Source of the DNA: Candidatus Colimorpha pelethequi
GTDB lineage: Bacteria; Bacteroidota; Bacteroidia; Bacteroidales; P3
Length of the DNA: 54,725 nt
NCBI GenBank assembly: GCA_018064245.1
Contig: JAGHVO010000051.1
Span: 1 to 54,725, forward strand
Direction of reading: 5' to 3'
Shown: one piece after another, positions 50,994 through 54,725 of the stretch
Numbering within the stretch: position 1 is the stretch's first letter
How the letters are laid out: each line of letters begins with the position of its first letter
Position numbers and translations under genes: made by a program
The notes under the pieces: model-generated
Databases searched by the model: none
Seen by the model: the letters and a program-made list of their open reading frames with translations, nothing else
Told to the model about the DNA's origin: nothing

Positions 50994-51473
50994 CAAAAGG
51001 GAACTATATACATGTTAGCAGTAAATGCCACAAAACTTTAGGCAACTATATACTGTTCTCCCACATATGAAGCGTTGTATTAGTCCATTTTTCATTCCGC
51101 AGCCCTCGTACGTGTACGCATATATACACACAAGAACGGCGAAGTTTTGCGGACAACATTATTTTTTATTAAGTTCTCTTCATTTCTCTTTTGCTTATAC
51201 AAAAGAGAAACTGCAGCAAAGAGGAAATGCTTGGCTGAAGGAAATTTGCTAAAGTTTGTCACTTTATTCACCGCTTGATTTCGCTTCGCTTATCGTCCTA
51301 CGGAACGCTATCGAAAGCCAAGGATTTCTTCTCATAGCCCGCTTTGCTTCCTCGTTAGATCCACAAGGTCGCTGACCATAGTTCCGCACAGCAATCTGCT
51401 CGACGAAATCTCCAAAATCGCAAGAAAGCAATTTTTAGAAGTCACCTATATTCAATAGAATCCATCCCCGAAA
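50994..51473. other. AT-rich gene-free interval
   Basis: No credible gene; a 75-codon frame at 51025-51252 has no features of a protein. A perfect 11-bp inverted repeat TTTCTCTTTTG / CAAAAGAGAAA (51183-51210) lacks a T tract on either strand. The rest is unrecognised. Confidence 0.5.
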
Positions 51474-51496
51474 TTTTGCGTCAAAACTACGCAAAA
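51474..51496. promoter_or_regulatory. Operator copy 1 for the Nudix regulator
   Basis: TTTTGCGT-N7-ACGCAAAA, a perfect 8-bp inverted repeat with a 7-nt spacer. It is the farthest of three copies, centred 125 bp upstream of copy 2. Confidence 0.75.
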
Positions 51497-51598
51497 CAAT
51501 AATTTTGTGCAACAATCGGGGGCATTTTGACTGGGTTTTTGCAACATTAGAGAAAAATTTTCATATTTTAGAAAATTATTTCTCAAATACTTACAATA

Positions 51599-51621
51599 TT
51601 TTGCGTAAATATGACACAAAT
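51599..51621. promoter_or_regulatory. Operator copy 2
   Basis: TTTTGCGT-N7-ACACAAAT, ending 3 nt before the -33 box. Its centre is 52 bp from that of copy 3, close to five helical turns. Confidence 0.75.
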
Positions 51622-51624
51622 AAT

Positions 51625-51655
51625 TTTGTCGATTTACATATTTATCGTATTTTTG
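51625..51655 (+). promoter_or_regulatory. Promoter of the Nudix operon
   Basis: TTTG (51625-51628), 19 nt, TATTTTTG (51648-51655): exact consensus, 25 nt before the ATG. Confidence 0.8.
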
Positions 51656-51673
51656 CGTCAAAATTACACAAAA
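51651..51673. promoter_or_regulatory. Operator copy 3, overlapping the -7 box
   Basis: TTTTGCGT-N7-ACACAAAA, covering the second half of the -7 box and the expected start of transcription. A bound protein would block the promoter. Confidence 0.8.
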
Positions 51674-51680
51674 TATCATT

Positions 51681-52655
51681 ATGGACACCCCAAACGAAGG
51701 TTATACCTACAAATACCCCCACCCCGCAGTGACTACCGACTGCGTTGTATTTGGTTTTGACGGCAAAGAACTCAAAGTGCTCTTGATTGAGCGCGGTCAA
51801 GAACCCTACAAAGGTATGTGGGCTTTCCCTGGCGGCTTCATACGTATGGACGAGACTGCCGAGGAATGCGCAAAAAGAGAGCTCAAAGAGGAGACCGGCC
51901 TGGAGTTGGACAAGGTTCGCGAACTCGGTTCCTTCTCGGGCGTGAACCGCGACCCCCGCGAACGTGTTATCTCAATCGCTTTCTATTCTCTGGCACGCCA
52001 TTCCGATGTGAAAGGTGGCGACGATGCAGCAAAAGCCAAATGGTGGACAATAGACGACATTCCACAACTCGCATTCGACCACGACTATATTCTTCGACAA
52101 GCCATGAAACGCATACGGCAAGACATCCACTTTGAGCCCGTTGGATTCGACTTGCTGGATGAAGAATTTACCATCGCGGAACTACAACGTCTCTATGAGA
52201 GTATTCTCGGCGTGCATTTCGACCGCAGGAATTTCTACCGAAAAATGCTTCAGACCGGCGTCCTGGAAGAGGTCGAAGAATACGAACCACCACAACAGAC
52301 ATACTTTGGTTCGCAAAAAGAGATGAAAAAGATGGACGTTGACATGCTATTCGGTTGTCTTGACGACAAGAACACCTATATACAACCCACTCTCAAAGCC
52401 GAGGCTCAGCCGGAACACATTGTTGAGGATGAAGACACTGCGCTACCACAAAGGGAAAATCGCTTACGAATGTTGCGCGAAATGTTAAATTCAAAAACCA
52501 CGCAAGAAACGTCATACGAATGTATGCCCAACTCAATGTGCGACGAACCTGCGGAGCAAAGCCGTCCAGTGGGTCGCAAAGGAAAACGATTCCGATTCAA
52601 CGAGGAGAAATACAACCAGATGAAGGAAGACGGCAATTTCCGATTGGAATTCTAA
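51681..52655 (+). CDS. Nudix-family transcriptional regulator (NrtR/AraR-like), intact Nudix box
   Basis: A 324-residue protein with an N-terminal Nudix domain (about 15-150) and a C-terminal winged helix (about 160-200, FTIAELQRLYESIL then FDRRNFYRKMLQTGVL). The Nudix box GX5EX7REUXEEXGU is complete from Gly52 to Leu74, unlike many NrtR regulators where it has decayed, so hydrolysis of an ADP-ribose-like ligand is possible. The end GKRFRFNEEKYNQMKEDGNF matches the last wing strand and helix of this family, but about 95 residues (202-297) of polar low-complexity sequence are inserted before it. Three palindromic operators and the promoter overlap suggest autorepression. It heads the ADP-ribose operon. 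Confidence 0.9.
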   Translation: MDTPNEGYTYKYPHPAVTTDCVVFGFDGKELKVLLIERGQEPYKGMWAFPGGFIRMDETAEECAKRELKEETGLELDKVRELGSFSGVNRDPRERVISIAFYSLARHSDVKGGDDAAKAKWWTIDDIPQLAFDHDYILRQAMKRIRQDIHFEPVGFDLLDEEFTIAELQRLYESILGVHFDRRNFYRKMLQTGVLEEVEEYEPPQQTYFGSQKEMKKMDVDMLFGCLDDKNTYIQPTLKAEAQPEHIVEDEDTALPQRENRLRMLREMLNSKTTQETSYECMPNSMCDEPAEQSRPVGRKGKRFRFNEEKYNQMKEDGNFRLEF

Positions 52656-52777
52656 ATAGCCTTCAAGAAAACAGCAAGTAACTATAAATCAAAATATAAT
52701 TCATTCAATTCAAGAGGTGCGGAACTACGCGCCGGCATAAAGAACACCCTTTTATCAACCTCATAAATAATAAAAAT

Positions 52778-53854
52778 ATGGAAACAAACACAAAGACCCA
52801 GGTTTTTAACCTCATCATCCTCGACAAGAGCGGTTCTATGTCCTCAATTGCCAATGCAGCCATTTCAGGCTTCAACGAGACCGTCGGAGGCATACGTTCT
52901 GCACAAAAGCAGTTCTCCGACACACAGGAACATTATGTCAGTCTGCTTCCTTTCTGCGCATGCTCCATGGATTACATCTACAACTGCGTGCCCGTGGATG
53001 AAGTAAAAGAGCTCACCCCTCACGACTACCAACCATGCTGCTGCACACCGCTCTACGATGCCATGGGCAAGGGCATCAACGACCTATACAAGAAGACAAA
53101 GGATATGAAAAATGCCGTCGTGGTCGTGACCATCATTACCGACGGTTTGGAAAACGCCTCAACAGAGTATAGCGGCGCAGCCATCAAAGCCCTAGTAGAC
53201 AAAATGCGCGACCAATATGGCTGGAACTTCGCCTATATAGGCACCAACCAAGACGTGGAATCTGTGGCGGTAAACCTTTCTATCACCAATTCTTTCTTTT
53301 TCGAAGACACCGAAAGTGGAATGACAGACGCATGGAAGCGAGAACGCAAAGCCAAGCATCGTATGTTCAGTCGCTTAGAAGGAGCTCTCCGCTGTGCACC
53401 TGACGAAGATTGTGTCAGCTATGCGCGTAAAACGCTCAGCACGAACAGAAACTACCAAGAAATCGGAGAGTTTTCACACCGTATGACACCCGAAAAAATC
53501 GACCATTTGAAGCATGGACAAATATTTGTGTTCGGAAGCAACAGCGAGGGTGTGCACAACGGCGGAGCCGCTCTTACCGCCGTGAAGAAGTTCGGAGCAC
53601 TGATGGGGCAAGGTGAAGGTCTGCAAGGACAAAGCTATGCAATTCCAACGATGGAGGGACTGGCTCAGCTCTCCAAACATATACGCACCTTCGTGTTGTT
53701 TGCAAAACTGCACCCCGAAATGACCTTCCTCGTCACCCGCATTGGATGTGGATCAGCTGGATACAGTGTCGAAAATGTCGCCCCGCTTTTTGTCGGTGCC
53801 ATCGATGTTGAAAACATCTGGCTGCCAAAGGATTTTTGGAATGAAATAATCTAA
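52778..53854 (+). CDS. VWA domain fused to A1S_2505-like (macro-like) domain
   Basis: A 358-residue cytosolic fusion. Residues 8-190 are a von Willebrand A domain with a complete MIDAS: DKSGS (Asp16, Ser18, Ser20), Thr90 in CCCTPLYDA and Asp122 in TDGLENAS. Residues about 235-358 resemble the A1S_2505 family: GQIFVFGSNSEGVHNGGAAL, GEGLQGQSYAIPTMEGL, FLVTRIGCGSAGYSVENVAP. That family occurs in phages and in NAD/ADP-ribose gene clusters and has Gly-rich loops like macro domains; binding of ADP-ribose or a relative is an inference. The VWA part would give metal-dependent protein contacts. Next to an ADP-ribosylglycohydrolase (8 nt) and a Nudix regulator. Confidence 0.85.
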   Translation: METNTKTQVFNLIILDKSGSMSSIANAAISGFNETVGGIRSAQKQFSDTQEHYVSLLPFCACSMDYIYNCVPVDEVKELTPHDYQPCCCTPLYDAMGKGINDLYKKTKDMKNAVVVVTIITDGLENASTEYSGAAIKALVDKMRDQYGWNFAYIGTNQDVESVAVNLSITNSFFFEDTESGMTDAWKRERKAKHRMFSRLEGALRCAPDEDCVSYARKTLSTNRNYQEIGEFSHRMTPEKIDHLKHGQIFVFGSNSEGVHNGGAALTAVKKFGALMGQGEGLQGQSYAIPTMEGLAQLSKHIRTFVLFAKLHPEMTFLVTRIGCGSAGYSVENVAPLFVGAIDVENIWLPKDFWNEII

Positions 53855-53862
53855 AAGACGAT

Positions 53863-54675
53863 ATGAAAAACTTACTGATGAGCGCTGCAGTCGGCGATAT
53901 CGCAGGCAGCGCATACGAGGGACGAAGCCACCGCACCAAAGACTACAACAGTGTGAAAATGTTCAGTTCACGTGCAAAGTTCACCGACGATACCGTCTGC
54001 ACTTTTGCCTGCGCAGAAGCTTTTATTGAGCATCTGGATATGACATTCAATCTCTGGAAATGCTGCAACGAACACCCACACGCTGGCTACGGACACAAAT
54101 ACAAAGAGTGGTTGTCAAGTCACAACCCACAGCCATACATGAGTTTTGGCAATGGAAGCGCGATGCGTTGTTCGTCGGCAGGCTGGTTGGCACAGAGCGA
54201 GGATGAGTGTATCCAGATGTCCACCACAACAGCCGAACCCACCCACAATCACCCTGAAGGAGTCAAAGGTGCCGTCGCTACGGCATTGACAATCTTCCAC
54301 CTCAAGAACGGGCGAGACAAAGAGTTTGTCAAAGAACATGTTCTTGCAAAATACTACTCCGAATGGGCACGACAAAAATACAATGACTTTCACGACAGCT
54401 ACACCTTCGATTCCACCTGTCCTGGGTCCGTTGGTCCTGCCATCATCTGTTTTTTGGAATCAAAAGACTATGTGGATTGTCTAAAACTTGCAATCTCGTT
54501 AGGTGGAGATGCCGACACCCTTGCAGCCATTGCCGGTCCTATGGCCTACGCCTTCTACAAGGAGATGCCAGACTGCTTGGTTTACAAAGCAATGAAGATG
54601 CTACCCGACTGGATGATTCAGGTAAACGAAAAGTTCGACAAAAGAGTTGAAGAAATAAACGGTTTTACAGAATAA
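53863..54675 (+). CDS. ADP-ribosylglycohydrolase family protein
   Basis: A 270-residue protein of the DraG/ARH family, which removes ADP-ribose from proteins or nucleic acids with two Mg ions. Landmarks: GDIAGSAYEGRS at the start, the metal site KFTDDTVCT, FGNGSAMRCSSAGWL, THNHPEGVKGA and the second metal site LGGDADTLAAIAGPMAYAFY. All expected ligands appear present, so it should be active. It lies 8 nt after the VWA/A1S_2505-like gene and is the last gene in the window. The exact substrate (arginine-, serine- or DNA-linked ADP-ribose) is not readable from sequence. Confidence 0.93.
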   Translation: MKNLLMSAAVGDIAGSAYEGRSHRTKDYNSVKMFSSRAKFTDDTVCTFACAEAFIEHLDMTFNLWKCCNEHPHAGYGHKYKEWLSSHNPQPYMSFGNGSAMRCSSAGWLAQSEDECIQMSTTTAEPTHNHPEGVKGAVATALTIFHLKNGRDKEFVKEHVLAKYYSEWARQKYNDFHDSYTFDSTCPGSVGPAIICFLESKDYVDCLKLAISLGGDADTLAAIAGPMAYAFYKEMPDCLVYKAMKMLPDWMIQVNEKFDKRVEEINGFTE

Positions 54676-54679
54676 TAAA

Positions 54680-54707
54680 ACGGGGGCCCGGGCTGGCGGG
54701 GCCCCGT
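54680..54707. terminator. GC-rich hairpin after the last operon
   Basis: ACGGGG ... CCCCGT with further GC pairing, then an A-rich run to the window end. On the plus strand there is no T tract; on the minus strand TTTT follows. It may be a terminator or low-quality contig-end sequence. Confidence 0.4.
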
Positions 54708-54725
54708 GAAAAAAAAATAAAAAAA

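Noticed and set aside
51183-51210. Perfect inverted repeat as a terminator
   Set aside because: Neither strand has a T tract after the stem, so it is left as an unexplained palindrome.
51025-51252. 75-codon frame after the deiminase-like gene
   Set aside because: No family similarity and no initiation context; likely non-coding.
1-54725. CRISPR arrays, insertion sequences, prophage genes or rRNA
   Set aside because: No spaced repeat arrays, transposase, integrase, phage structural gene or rRNA sequence was recognised.

Overview
The window looks like a contig from an uncultured anaerobic, fermentative member of the Bacteroidales (gut or rumen type). The evidence is: Bacteroidetes-type promoters (TTTG, 19-20 nt, TAnnTTTG) in front of many genes; two very large type IX secretion cargo proteins with gliding-motility-type C-terminal domains; an Lnb-type lipoprotein N-acyltransferase; fimbrillin-like and Fib_succ-like lipoproteins; an Rnf complex; HydG for [FeFe]-hydrogenase maturation; crotonase plus 3-hydroxybutyryl-CoA dehydrogenase; and MeaB. 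No rRNA, CRISPR array, transposase or prophage was seen. One tRNA (Met, CAT anticodon) is present.

Layout. 1-1170: gcvT with its terminator. 1237-3490: a small secreted protein, then an AbiEii-type nucleotidyltransferase and its small partner, enclosed by two near-identical ~55-bp non-coding repeats, then a small conserved protein driven from the second repeat. 3509-12240: DUF1015 protein, MscS channel, an envelope operon (Lnb, active DUF3857-transglutaminase, a paralogue that has lost the catalytic Cys) and two outer-membrane barrels. 12385-17895 (minus): HerA-like ATPase, TM1266-family regulator plus hydG, crt plus hbd. 18055-22142 (minus): small peptide plus two large lipoproteins, preceded by an 800-nt gene-free region with signals on both strands. 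22946-30726: MORN lipoprotein, CCA-adding-type enzyme, miaA, then (minus) aroA, a sigma-54 activator and dnaG. 30943-40972: two T9SS giants, a Usp-like protein, and an ECF sigma/anti-sigma cluster. 41260-45828 (minus): rnfBCDGE without rnfA. 45955-49981: SPOR protein, a Fib_succ-like lipoprotein, tRNA-Met, meaB-hemW. 50049-54675: an AT-rich stretch with an arginine/agmatine-deiminase-like gene, then an operon of Nudix-wHTH regulator, VWA/A1S_2505-like fusion and ADP-ribosylglycohydrolase.

How the genes fit together. Rnf, crotonase, HBD, HydG/TM1266 and MeaB point to redox-balanced fermentation to butyrate, propionate and H2. Lnb, the transglutaminase-like proteins, barrels and lipoproteins form the envelope layer. 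The most striking unit is the last one. The Nudix-family repressor gene is preceded by three copies of a 23-bp palindrome (TTTTGCGT-N7-ACRCAAAW); one copy covers the -7 box and the three are helically phased. It heads an operon whose products are predicted to act on ADP-ribose. I regard this as the best candidate for a little-described system: a self-regulated ADP-ribose or NAD stress module.
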